From: a virus
Reading direction: 5' to 3' (one strand)
Virus record (IMG/VR): IMGVR_UViG_3300046455_000489
Span: 1-64,000 of that record
Length of the DNA stretch: 64,000 bases
The notes under the pieces were generated by a model. The model did not search any database, had not been told where the DNA came from, and was given only the letters and a program-made list of their open reading frames with translations. Shown piece after piece: positions 56,621 through 64,000 of the stretch; position 1 is the stretch's first letter; each line of letters starts with the position of its first letter. The position numbers were made by a program, and so were the translations under genes.

Positions 56621-57706
56621 ATGCTCGACATGTCCGCCACCGCGCTCACCGTCGTCCAGGGCAGCTACACCATGAACATCCGCGCCGAGTCCTGGCTCGG
56701 CGAGACCCTCCTCGCAGACAGCATCCCCATCTCCGACGGCAGCGAGAGCCGCGACCGCTCCCTGGCCGTCCCCGAGCAGATCAGTCTCACCGTGCCCCGC
56801 CGAGACCGCGGCTTCGACTGGGATCCGGGCACCGACCCCGCCCATCCGCTCGCCGCATTCGGGCAGATGCTGCGCATCGATTACGGCGTCGACGTCGGCG
56901 GCAGCTTCGAATGGGTCAACAGGGGCTGGTTCCTGATCACGGAATCCAGCACCGACGGCGACACCGTGTCCGTCAACTGCCAGGGCCTGCTCACGCTCAT
57001 CGACGAGGCGTCCCTGATCGCGCCCTTCCAGCCGAGCTCCACCGACACCCTCGCCTCCGTGGTCCGCGGTCTCGTCGAGCCTGCCCTGACCGTCAGCTTC
57101 GACGGGGCGCTCATCGACCGGGCCGTCCCGCTCGGCATGCAGTGGGACTCCGACCGCCTCGGCGCCGTCACTGAAGTCCTCACCGCCTGGGGGGCTGCCG
57201 AGAGGGTCACCGAGGACGGCTTCCTGCTCATCGAGCCGGTCAGTGACGCCGGGGCATCCGTCCTGTCCATCAGCGACGACCGGGCAACCGGCACCGTTGT
57301 CCGCTGGCAGGGCGCCACTACCCGGGACGGCGCGTTCAACTGCGTTGTCGCCCAGGGCGAGGACTCGGCCGGCAATCAGATCCAGGGCATCGTCTACGAC
57401 GAGGACGGCAACAGCCCCTACCAGTTCGGCGGGAACTTCAACCCGCTGCCGGTCCCCTTCCCCTACCAGTCGTCACTGCTCACCACCGTCGCCCAGTGCC
57501 GGACCGCTGCCGCCGCCCAGCTGGATCTTCTGCGCAGGCAGGCATTCCGGCGCCTCGACGTCACCATGGTCCCGCACCCGGGCCTCGTAACCGGCGACAT
57601 CGTCACCGTCACCGGCGCCGGCCTGACGAACGCGCGCTGCGCGATCGAGTCACTGAGCCTGCCCTACTCGCCGGGCGAGCAGAGCCTGACCGTTCGAGTG
57701 CTGTAG
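56621..57706 (+). CDS. Tail tip protein, DUF5047-like (361 aa)
   Basis: Begins one base after the previous stop. SWLGETLLADSIPISDGSESRDRSLAVPEQISLTVPRRDRGFDWDPGTDP..., GWFLITESSTDGDTVSVNCQGLLTLID and a C-terminal VPHPGLVTGDIVTVTGAGLTNARCAIESLSLPYSPGEQSLTVRVL are typical of DUF5047 tail proteins in actinophages. Probably the baseplate hub or next ring. Confidence 0.82.
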   Translation: MLDMSATALTVVQGSYTMNIRAESWLGETLLADSIPISDGSESRDRSLAVPEQISLTVPRRDRGFDWDPGTDPAHPLAAFGQMLRIDYGVDVGGSFEWVNRGWFLITESSTDGDTVSVNCQGLLTLIDEASLIAPFQPSSTDTLASVVRGLVEPALTVSFDGALIDRAVPLGMQWDSDRLGAVTEVLTAWGAAERVTEDGFLLIEPVSDAGASVLSISDDRATGTVVRWQGATTRDGAFNCVVAQGEDSAGNQIQGIVYDEDGNSPYQFGGNFNPLPVPFPYQSSLLTTVAQCRTAAAAQLDLLRRQAFRRLDVTMVPHPGLVTGDIVTVTGAGLTNARCAIESLSLPYSPGEQSLTVRVL

Positions 57707-57714
57707 GAGGTGCA

Positions 57715-58521
57715 GTGGCCGACTTCGCCGACACCCGGGTCTCCCTCGCCGGGAAGGGCATGGTGCGCGGCACCGCGCTGACCGCAGCCGCCTCTAACTG
57801 CTGCCTCGTGACTGTCGGCGGGATCACGGTCACCGCCCGGGTTGCGGTCGGGCTCACCGTGGCCGCGGGCAATATCGTGCTGATGGCCCGGCTCGGCAGC
57901 CTCTACTACGTGGTCATCGTCGTCCCGGTCGCGCCGACGTCGACCCCGGCTACACCGCCGCCACCAGACGCGCCGCCAGTGGACACGGGCGACAAGCCGC
58001 CCACGCCGCGGCCGTCAACGACAACCGGCACGCTGACCTGCGTGCCGGTGGCGACAGCCTGCTACCGGAATAGCTCCTGGCGCTCCGACGGCAACCCGGC
58101 CAACTCATTCGACCTTTACCAAGGCCGCTACAGCGGCAGCAGTTACGGCCGCAACACCGGCGCCGCGTTCTACGGCTCCAAACCGCACACCCTCTCCGGG
58201 GCCACCTGCACCAAGGTGACGGTGAAGATCAAGCGCCTGTCCGCCGGTGACTTCGCAGCCCGCTCCGCGACCCTGCGGCTCGTCTCCCAGACCAGCCGCC
58301 CCGGCGGAGCCCCCACCCTCAACGAGACCACGTCCGGCCCCAGCCTGGCGATCAACACCTCGACGACGTTCACCCTCCCGACCTCCTGGGGCCAGGCCCT
58401 CATCGACGGCACCCGCGGAGGCATCGCCATCGCCATATCCAGCGACGACCCGTACATCCGCTTCGCGGGCCGCAACTCCTGGTCCGCGGCCATGACCCTG
58501 ACGCTCTCCTGGAGGCGATGA
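57715..58521 (+). CDS. Minor tail protein (268 aa)
   Basis: GTG at 57715 (VADFADTRVSLAG) right after GTAGGAGGTG. N-terminal beta barrel (VGGITVTARVAVGLTVAAGNIVLMARLGSLYYVV), proline/threonine-rich linker (about residues 75-105), then a C-terminal beta domain for binding. Likely attached to the tip. Confidence 0.75.
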   Translation: MADFADTRVSLAGKGMVRGTALTAAASNCCLVTVGGITVTARVAVGLTVAAGNIVLMARLGSLYYVVIVVPVAPTSTPATPPPPDAPPVDTGDKPPTPRPSTTTGTLTCVPVATACYRNSSWRSDGNPANSFDLYQGRYSGSSYGRNTGAAFYGSKPHTLSGATCTKVTVKIKRLSAGDFAARSATLRLVSQTSRPGGAPTLNETTSGPSLAINTSTTFTLPTSWGQALIDGTRGGIAIAISSDDPYIRFAGRNSWSAAMTLTLSWRR

Positions 58522-59283
58522 ATGACCGCGAACACCTCCAAGGGCATCACCTATCCGCAGAACACAGACAACACGCGCATCTGGGAGCTGATGCAGTCCC
58601 TCGCGACGACCGCCGACGCGATCATTATCGGCAACAAGGACGTGCAGACCTTCACCGCGAGCGGCACCTGGACCAAGCCGAGCGGGGCGATCCTGGTCAT
58701 CGTCGAGGTCGTCGGAGCAGGAGGCGGCTCAGGGGGAGTGGCAACCACCGGCGCCAGCCAAGGATCATGCTCGGCCGGCGGCGGGGGCGGCGAGTACGCG
58801 CGCGGCACGTACAAGGCATCCACTCTCGGTGCAAGCGTCGCCGTCACCATCGGGGCAGGCGGAACCGCGGCGACGGCGGGCAACAACACTGGCGGAACTG
58901 GCGGTACCAGCTCTTTCGGGGCCACGATCACGGCGCTGGGCGGCACCGGCGGGGGCGGCATGGCTGCGACATCGACAACCGACGTGGCCGCCGGAGGAAG
59001 CGGCGGCACGGGCGGCACCGGCGGCGACATCCGCATCGTCGGCGGCGCCGGCGGCCACGGGGCGGTGCTCACTGGAACCGCGATCAAGATGAACACCGGC
59101 GGTGGCTCCCAGCTCAGCACCCCGGTCCAGCCGAGCGCCTCCATCTCCGGCCAGCGCGTGGGCACCACCGGCCACGCCTACGGCGGCGGCGCCTCCGGAT
59201 CCTCCAACGGACAGTCAGTGTCCGCGACCGCCGGCGCGGCAGGCGCCGACGGCGTCGTCGTTGTCACCACCTACACGGCCTGA
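58522..59283 (+). CDS. Glycine-rich tail fibre
   Basis: 253 residues. N-terminal adaptor about 75 residues (KGITYPQNTDNTRIWELMQSLATTADAII), then glycine-rich stretches (GAGGGSGG, GGGGGEYARG, GGTGGGG, GGSGGTGGTGGD) that can form a polyglycine II-type bundle, as in receptor-binding proteins. Its stretches would present loops for host recognition. Confidence 0.8.
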   Translation: MTANTSKGITYPQNTDNTRIWELMQSLATTADAIIIGNKDVQTFTASGTWTKPSGAILVIVEVVGAGGGSGGVATTGASQGSCSAGGGGGEYARGTYKASTLGASVAVTIGAGGTAATAGNNTGGTGGTSSFGATITALGGTGGGGMAATSTTDVAAGGSGGTGGTGGDIRIVGGAGGHGAVLTGTAIKMNTGGGSQLSTPVQPSASISGQRVGTTGHAYGGGASGSSNGQSVSATAGAAGADGVVVVTTYTA

Positions 59284-59294
59284 GAGGCAGTCAC

Positions 59295-59786
59295 GTGATC
59301 ACATCCGCTTCCGACCTGACCCTCGCCGGCCTGTACGCCACGACCGAGGTCCCGGCCAAGACCCTGCCCATCGGCACCGGGCCTGGGCAGGGGTACCGGA
59401 CGCTGCTGCGCGTCGTCGTGCCGGTCGCGGCGGGAGACGTGCTGGACATCGTGGGCCGTGCGCGAGTCACCAATGACACGTCTCCGGCGTACACCGTGGG
59501 GGTCGGCTACCACCTGTGGATGTACGACGCCGATGACGGCCTCGGCAGCAGTGGCCCCTGGACGCAGATCAGCAGCCTCTGCGGCGACAACGTCGACCAC
59601 GTCAGACACCACATGCCGCTGCTCACCGACACCGTCTACACGGTCCCCGCCGACTGGCCGACCGGACATCGCATGACGGTCGTTCTCCGCGGTGACGCCA
59701 TGTCCACCGCCGCCGACGGGCAGTCCATCACCGTCGACCAGGCCTACGGGCAGCTCACCGTCCGGCGGTACCAGCCCGCCGCCTGA
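59295..59786 (+). CDS. Minor tail or fibre protein (163 aa)
   Basis: GTG start. Beta-sandwich with LDIVGRARVTNDTSPAYTVGVGYHLWMYDADDG...SSLCGDNVDHVRHHMPLLTDTVYTVPADWPTGHRMTVVLRGDAMS, of a kind found at the end of actinophage tail operons. Probably carbohydrate-related binding. Confidence 0.68.
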   Translation: MITSASDLTLAGLYATTEVPAKTLPIGTGPGQGYRTLLRVVVPVAAGDVLDIVGRARVTNDTSPAYTVGVGYHLWMYDADDGLGSSGPWTQISSLCGDNVDHVRHHMPLLTDTVYTVPADWPTGHRMTVVLRGDAMSTAADGQSITVDQAYGQLTVRRYQPAA

Positions 59787-59852
59787 CCGGCACCTCAACC
59801 CGCCGCCCGAGCCGTCGGCCGGGGACTTCTCCATGCACGAAAAGGGGGCCTC

Positions 59853-60818
59853 ATGGCCAAGACGGGCCCGCAGCGTTACCCGGGCGCCTCGACCGCGTAC
59901 TGGTACCAGACGCAGTACGGCGGCGACTCCATGGAGTCGAACGTGGTGTGCTGGCACACCACCGAAGGAACGTCTCTCCCCAGCTATGCGGGTGGGGCGG
60001 AGGCGCCGAACTTCACGGCCAAGCCGGACTTCGCAGCCGAGCGGCTCGTCTGGTACCAGCACTTCGACTTCGACACCTCCAGCCGGGCCCTGGTGAATCT
60101 GGCGGGCGGCGTGGAGACGAACACGCTGAACGTGTGCCAGGTCGAGATCGTCGGCACCTGCGACCCGGGCACGCACGAGAAGTGGAGGGCGGCCGGGTAC
60201 GCGCACCTCTTCACGCCGGAGCTGCCGGACTGGGCGATCCGCGACCTGGCCGCCTTCGCGGAGTGGGCCCACGACAACCACGGGGTGCCCCTCACGAGCG
60301 ACGTCACGTTCAAGGCGTACCCGGGTAGCTACGGCACCAGCAACGGCGTGCGCATGTCCGCCACCAAGTGGCAGTCCTTCACCGGGCACTGCGGCCATCA
60401 GCACGTCCCCGAAAACCTCCACGGCGATCCGGGCCTGCTTCCGATGGCCGCCATCCTCACCGCCGCCACGGGCGGCACGACCCCGTCCCAGGAGGACGAC
60501 GTGGCCCTGACCGCCGACGACATCGCCAAGGTCGCGGCAGCCGTGTACGCGAAGCTGCTGAAGACCGACGACATGCTCACCGCTCCCGCGGACGCCTCCG
60601 ACTACGCGACGAACAAGTACTGGACGTGGCAGACCCACATCCAGGACGTCACCACCCGTGTGCGCGACCTCGGCAAGAAGGTCGACGGGCTGCCCAAGGT
60701 CGAGCTGACGGACTCGCAGGTCGCCACTCTGGCCGCCGCGGTCGCCGCGAACCCGGCGCTCGCCGAGCGGATCGCGGAACTGGTCGCCAGCAAGCTCGCC
60801 GCACGGCTCGCCCAGTGA
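59853..60818 (+). CDS. Endolysin: N-acetylmuramoyl-L-alanine amidase
   Basis: 321 residues. Amidase_2 fold with H35 (VCWHTTEG) and the later GHCGHQHVPENLHGDPG (H179, H182, D192) as zinc ligands and acid. The rest from about 210 is a helical segment (ADDIAKVAAAVYAKLL..., LGKKVDGLPKV, LAERIAELVASKLAARLAQ) for cell-wall binding or oligomerisation. No signal peptide, so a holin is needed. Confidence 0.92.
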   Translation: MAKTGPQRYPGASTAYWYQTQYGGDSMESNVVCWHTTEGTSLPSYAGGAEAPNFTAKPDFAAERLVWYQHFDFDTSSRALVNLAGGVETNTLNVCQVEIVGTCDPGTHEKWRAAGYAHLFTPELPDWAIRDLAAFAEWAHDNHGVPLTSDVTFKAYPGSYGTSNGVRMSATKWQSFTGHCGHQHVPENLHGDPGLLPMAAILTAATGGTTPSQEDDVALTADDIAKVAAAVYAKLLKTDDMLTAPADASDYATNKYWTWQTHIQDVTTRVRDLGKKVDGLPKVELTDSQVATLAAAVAANPALAERIAELVASKLAARLAQ

Positions 60819-61111
60819 GCCACGGCGACGCCCTCAACGCCGCCTACCGGGAACGCGCGCACCTGGTAGCGCACCTCGCTGCTTCGTTCCCGTCAACGAT
60901 CGGCCACCACGACCGGGACGAGCCTGACTGGGCGGTCGTCACCATCGACCTCCCGACCGGCCAGGTCTCCTGGCACGTCTCCCCGCACGACATGGACCTC
61001 TTCGAGCAGACGCCTCGCTCCGAGATCAACACCTGGGACGGGCACAGCACGGAAGAGAAGTACGCGCGTCTGGACGCGCACACCCGCGCACTCGCGCAGA
61101 AGGAAGGCTGA
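60815..61111 (+). CDS. Hypothetical lysis-region protein (98 aa)
   Basis: GTG overlaps the endolysin stop. TIDLPTGQVSWHVSPHDMDLFEQTPRSEINTWDGHSTEEKYARLDAHTRALA includes the WDGHSTEEKY block common to many actinophages. Function unknown. Confidence 0.75.
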   Translation: MSHGDALNAAYRERAHLVAHLAASFPSTIGHHDRDEPDWAVVTIDLPTGQVSWHVSPHDMDLFEQTPRSEINTWDGHSTEEKYARLDAHTRALAQKEG

Positions 61112-61113
61112 CC

Positions 61114-61437
61114 ATGCACCCCACCGATGCACAGCTGTGGGCCGCGGCCCTCGGCTACCTGCTGCCGCTCGCCATCGCGATCGTTGCGCAGCCCCGCTGG
61201 ACCGGAGCGGTAAAGGGCCTCCTCATGCTCGCCGTCGCCGTCCTCGACGGTGTCGGCACCGCCTACTTCAACGGCGAGTTCAGCGGCAAGTCCATCGTCA
61301 CCTGCATGCTCGTCGCAGCAGTCGCCATCGGCGCCGCATACCACCTGCTGTGGAGGCCGTCCGGGATCGCGCCTGGCATCGAGCGGGCCACCTCGACTGG
61401 CGGAACCGCGCCGGCGAGTACCCCTCAGGGCGTGTAG
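61114..61437 (+). CDS. Holin-like membrane protein (107 aa)
   Basis: Three hydrophobic segments: WAAALGYLLPLAIAIVAQ, GLLMLAVAVLDGVGTAYF and IVTCMLVAAVAIGAAYHLLW, then a short polar tail. Position after the endolysin fits a holin. Confidence 0.78.
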   Translation: MHPTDAQLWAAALGYLLPLAIAIVAQPRWTGAVKGLLMLAVAVLDGVGTAYFNGEFSGKSIVTCMLVAAVAIGAAYHLLWRPSGIAPGIERATSTGGTAPASTPQGV

Positions 61438-61863
61438 GTGCCGCGCCGTATCGTCCGGCGGCTGGGCAGGCTGCTCGGCCGCCGCGGCGCGATCCTCCTC
61501 AGCTACGGGACGGTCTGGGCCTTGTACGGATACGGCCAGCTCATCTCCCCGCAGCCCGACCAACGCGGCCTCGAACCACTCCTACACACGGTGCCCCTCG
61601 AAGTGTGGGCCTGGCTGTGGGTGGCGACAGGCTTAGTCGCCATCGCCTCGGCATGGCTACCGCAGGGCCGCGACTGGGTCGGCTTCCTCGCACTCCCCGC
61701 CATCGTCCTTCCCTGGATGGGCTCCTACCTCATCTCATGGATCCTGGGCGACTTCCCCAGGGGGTGGATAGCGGCCCTGGTCTGGGGAGTGATCGCCGTG
61801 CCGGTGAGTGTGGTTGCCGGATGGCAGGAGCCTCCCCGGGTGAAGAGAGTGAGCTCGGTATGA
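61438..61863 (+). CDS. Membrane protein in lysis module (141 aa)
   Basis: GTG directly after the previous stop. A basic N-terminus (RRIVRRLGRLLGRRG), then four hydrophobic stretches (ILLSYGTVWALYGYGQLI, AWLWVATGLVAIASAWL, FLALPAIVLPWMGSYLISWIL, WIAALVWGVIAVPVSVVAGW). Perhaps a second holin or antiholin, or a membrane stress protein. Confidence 0.7.
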   Translation: MPRRIVRRLGRLLGRRGAILLSYGTVWALYGYGQLISPQPDQRGLEPLLHTVPLEVWAWLWVATGLVAIASAWLPQGRDWVGFLALPAIVLPWMGSYLISWILGDFPRGWIAALVWGVIAVPVSVVAGWQEPPRVKRVSSV

Positions 61864-62213
61864 CGGTGGACACCTGGGTACAGGCCGGGCTGGCACTGGT
61901 CGGCGCGGGCGGCGGGATCGTCGCCGCCCGGTCGGCGCGGAGAACGAAGCGCCAAGAGAGCCGGGACGACTTCCTGGCCGTCACCGAGCAGCAGGGCAAG
62001 GCGATCGAACGCCTGGAGACCCGCGTTCAACGCCAGGAGAACGAAGCAGAGAAACAGCGACAGAGGATCGGCGACCAGGACGAAGCCATCAGCTGGCTGC
62101 TACATCGGGTCCGCTCGCTCGTGTCCCACATCAAGAAGGCCGGCATGGAACCGCCGCAGGCTGAGCCGATGTCCGAGCCGGCCGCCCGCTACATCCGCAA
62201 CATCGACGCGTGA
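61860..62213 (+). CDS. TM plus coiled-coil protein (117 aa)
   Basis: ATG overlaps the previous stop. N-terminal hydrophobic segment (WVQAGLALVGAGGGIVAARSARR) and a long basic/acidic coiled coil (QGKAIERLETRVQRQENEAEKQRQRIGDQDEAISWLL). Such one-TM/coiled-coil proteins occur in actinophage lysis modules (spanin-like or holin partner). A GTG/ATG upstream at 61821 is also possible. Confidence 0.7.
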   Translation: MTVDTWVQAGLALVGAGGGIVAARSARRTKRQESRDDFLAVTEQQGKAIERLETRVQRQENEAEKQRQRIGDQDEAISWLLHRVRSLVSHIKKAGMEPPQAEPMSEPAARYIRNIDA

Positions 62214-62230
62214 GAACTGGAGTACGGCCG

Positions 62231-62311
62231 ATGGACGAAGACCCGCCGCCGTTCTGGTTGTCGCCGCGCCCGTTCCTCGAACCCGACTGGCCGCCCGACG
62301 ACGAAGACTGA
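62231..62311 (+). CDS. 26-residue acidic/proline-rich peptide
   Basis: ATG 17 bases after the previous stop. It reads MDEDPPPFWLSPRPFLEP, then DWPPDDED. Short but lies before a strong terminator in the expected place, so it may be a real small gene. Confidence 0.4.
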   Translation: MDEDPPPFWLSPRPFLEPDWPPDDED

Positions 62312-62314
62312 CAA

Positions 62315-62353
62315 CGCCCCCGCCCTGCTGCCAACTGGCAGCGGGCGGGGGCG
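62315..62353. terminator. Strong late terminator
   Basis: Stem of 17 bp (11 bp CGCCCCCGCCC with GGGCGGGGGCG, one bulged T, then GCTGCC with GGCAGC) around a 4-nt loop. The strongest hairpin in the window; it ends the lysis and late transcript. Confidence 0.92.
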
Positions 62354-62439
62354 CCTCGTCGTCTGCTCGGCCGTCGTCCACGTGGCTGCTGGCAGACTGG
62401 ACAACCTGCCCATTACCTGCCAAGCCCCGAGGAGGGGCA

Positions 62440-62592
62440 ATGCCCTCACTGGACATCACGAAACTCGCTCAAGCATTGCAGCGGCTCCTCGACGAACACT
62501 ACGGCGGCAACCCGCTGGGAGATGACGTGGAGGATCTCGCAGCGGAACTGATGGGCTACTACGAGGAGGAGGGAGGAACTGTCGCCGAGTGA
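62440..62592 (+). CDS. 50-residue protein
   Basis: GGAGGGG six bases before the ATG. LDITKLAQALQRLLDEHYGGNPLGDDVEDLAAELMGYYEEEGG: two acidic helices. A small gene in the gap between late terminator and recombinase. Confidence 0.6.
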   Translation: MPSLDITKLAQALQRLLDEHYGGNPLGDDVEDLAAELMGYYEEEGGTVAE

Positions 62593-62746
62593 CCCCAGGT
62601 GGGCGCCACTTGGGCTGGCGTTCTCAGGAGTGCTAGCGCTCAACGTCGGGTGACTTCGAGCGCGCTCTAACCCTCGATAACCCACACATATCAAGGCTCT
62701 GTTGGCGTATGCTAGTTCGACCCAAACGCCCACAAAGGAGCCACAG

Positions 62747-63790
62747 TTGGCAAGTGAACTCGTACCGGCAACAGAGGTAGAAATCGTCTCCGAAGGCTTA
62801 GCGCCAGAGGATCGCGACTACACAATCTCGGACGAGACTGCCGCAGACCTCAAGCGCGCCACGGCCGCCAACACGGATCGCGCCTATGCGCGTTGGTGGC
62901 GCATGGCTCTCCACTGGTGCGAGCAGGAGGAACGTACTCCTCTGCCCATGACCGCACAGACCGTTGCCGAGTTCATTGGCTACCTCAAGCGAGCCACGTC
63001 GCCGACGACCGGGAAGCCGTACTCTCCCGCCAGCCTGGACCAGGCCCTCGCCGCGATCCGCACCGCGCACTTCCGCGCCGGCTTCGAAGGTCAACCGCAG
63101 TCCCGAGCAGCCCGCGACATCATCAAGGTCCACCGGCAAGACCGTGCACGGGAGGGGTGGCGCCCGCGTCGGGCCAAGCCCATCACCCTCGATGTCCTGC
63201 GCCTGCTGCTCGCCCAATGCGACAGAGACTCCCTGAGCGGGCGGCGTGACGCAGCCACGCTCATCCTGGGCTACGGACTCATGGGTCGCCGCTCCGAACT
63301 GGCCGCCGTCACCATCGACCAGGTGACCGTGACGGACGACTGGGTGACCGTCTTCATCCCGCTCTCGAAGACTGACACCAATGCCCAAGGTGAAGACGTC
63401 GACATCCCCCGAGGCGTGGCCCCAGACATCGACGCTGGGGCCATCGTGACCTCGTACCTCGATGGACTGGCGGAGCATGGATGCACCAGCGGCCATTTCC
63501 TCCGGCGCATCGACAAGTGGGGAAACGTCGGCTCCAGCATGACGGCGGGCTCAGTGAACGACATCGTGAAGAAGCTCGCCAAGGATGCCAAGCTCACCGA
63601 CGCCGAACGGACAACGGCCCACGGCCTCCGGGCGGGAGCTCCAACCGACGCGGCCGAGCGCGGAGTGCCCGTCCCGTTCATCGCCGAGCACGGGCGCTGG
63701 AGCAAGAACTCCACCCAGGTGCTCACCTACGTCCGCCCCGCAGACCGCCGCCGGAACAACCCGCTCCTGCCCCGCGACAATCGCTCTTGA
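62747..63790 (+). CDS. XerC/D-like tyrosine recombinase
   Basis: 347 residues from the TTG at 62747, preceded by AAAGGAG; the in-frame start at 62702 lies in the likely promoter. N-terminal SAM-like domain (about 28-125) and catalytic domain. R181 (MGRRSEL), K208 (LSKTD), H292 and R295 (AHGLRAG), W318 where a histidine or tryptophan is allowed, and Y328 (TYVRP). No arm-binding domain, unlike the integrase at 5812. It may resolve multimers of the circle or act at an inverted-repeat site behind it. Confidence 0.9.
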   Translation: MASELVPATEVEIVSEGLAPEDRDYTISDETAADLKRATAANTDRAYARWWRMALHWCEQEERTPLPMTAQTVAEFIGYLKRATSPTTGKPYSPASLDQALAAIRTAHFRAGFEGQPQSRAARDIIKVHRQDRAREGWRPRRAKPITLDVLRLLLAQCDRDSLSGRRDAATLILGYGLMGRRSELAAVTIDQVTVTDDWVTVFIPLSKTDTNAQGEDVDIPRGVAPDIDAGAIVTSYLDGLAEHGCTSGHFLRRIDKWGNVGSSMTAGSVNDIVKKLAKDAKLTDAERTTAHGLRAGAPTDAAERGVPVPFIAEHGRWSKNSTQVLTYVRPADRRRNNPLLPRDNRS

Positions 63791-63798
63791 ACGCGCGA

Positions 63799-63831
63799 AC
63801 GCCCCCGTAGCCGTCTTGGCTGCGGGGGCGT
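63799..63831. terminator. Terminator (second view of 506-538)
   Basis: Same 14-bp stem and 5-nt loop, 8 bases after the recombinase stop. Confidence 0.85.
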
Positions 63832-63887
63832 CGCGCTGTCCGGTTCATCCCCAGGCGGTGTCGCTCATAGCCCCTCCAAGTTTGAGT

Positions 63888-63948
63888 GCGGCCTGCCAGC
63901 GGGGTAGTCCCCACGCCCCGAAGGGTCGCTGCGAACGAGGCAGGCCGC
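63888..63948. other. Junction-like inverted repeat (second view of 595-655)
   Basis: The same 10-bp inverted repeat, listed so the locus is complete in the window. Confidence 0.4.
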
Positions 63949-64000
63949 CTGGCCACGGTAGGCGCATCCTGCCCTGCCTGTCAGCCCCTCGCGACGAGCG

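Larger units (their letters stand above)
63294..64000. repeat. 707-bp exact overlap with the window start
   Basis: Same as bases 1-707; see there. The unique circle is 63,293 bp. Confidence 0.95.

Noticed and set aside
1-64000. tRNA, rRNA or CRISPR arrays
   Set aside because: I saw no cloverleaf with GGTTCGA-type loop, no rRNA segments, and no spaced identical repeats with unique spacers. The rnpB-like piece is only a 3' fragment.
1-64000. ParA/ParB partition genes
   Set aside because: A plasmid life style would suggest them, but no Walker-type ParA or ParB protein is visible; only the FtsK-like and XerD-like genes hint at maintenance.

Overview
The window is a complete circular genome of a temperate siphovirus of a high-GC actinomycete, most probably Streptomyces. 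The first 707 bases repeat exactly at the end, so the unique molecule is 63,293 bp and the reading simply passes its own start. High GC, very frequent ATGA/GTGA gene overlaps, GTG and TTG starts, many small zinc-ribbon proteins, an HK97-type head and a long tail all fit a Streptomyces prophage or phage-plasmid.

Layout. (1) 1-5.6 kb: the end of a XerC/D-like recombinase, hairpins, a YefM-like antitoxin operon with TGTACA operators, small accessory genes, and small GntR and XRE regulators. (2) 5.6-9 kb: lysogeny module with a tyrosine integrase, an attP candidate whose core looks like the 3' end of a host RNase P RNA gene (rnpB), a repressor/Cro-like pair with shared operators, and an excisionase-like gene. 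(3) 9-25.8 kb: rightward early operons with a DnaQ-like exonuclease, a RecE-like nuclease, a RecA/Sak4-like ATPase, an orphan C5 DNA methyltransferase, and a lambda O/P-like replication pair. The O-like gene contains seven phased iterons, the likely origin. A long run of small zinc-ribbon and HTH proteins follows. (4) 25.8-36.3 kb: a block resembling Streptomyces conjugative or integrative plasmids. It has a second iteron-bearing initiator-like gene, a HutC/GntR regulator with matching operators, a Xis-like gene, a Spd-like membrane protein and an FtsK/TraB-type DNA translocase. Directly after the translocase gene is a symmetric, helically phased array of eight CCTGGAC motifs that looks like a clt transfer locus. 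(5) 36.3-62.6 kb: the late operon. HNH, terminase, portal, protease, capsid, a free-standing HNH endonuclease with five tandem HTH repeats, connectors, tail tube, tail chaperones with a GGGAAAC -1 frameshift site, a 1560-residue tape measure with a lytic transglycosylase domain, tip and fibre proteins, amidase endolysin and holin-like proteins. A leftward membrane-protein gene lies inside it. (6) 62.7-63.8 kb: the XerC/D-like recombinase that closes the circle.

How the parts fit. Repressor, Cro-like protein, integrase and Xis would decide between integration and excision. The O/P-like pair and recombination genes would replicate the circle, and the HNH/terminase set would package it. The TraB-like translocase with its clt-like array, the second initiator and the XerD-like recombinase suggest a second, plasmid-like way of spreading through a mycelium. 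All functions are inferred from reading the sequence; no database search was run.
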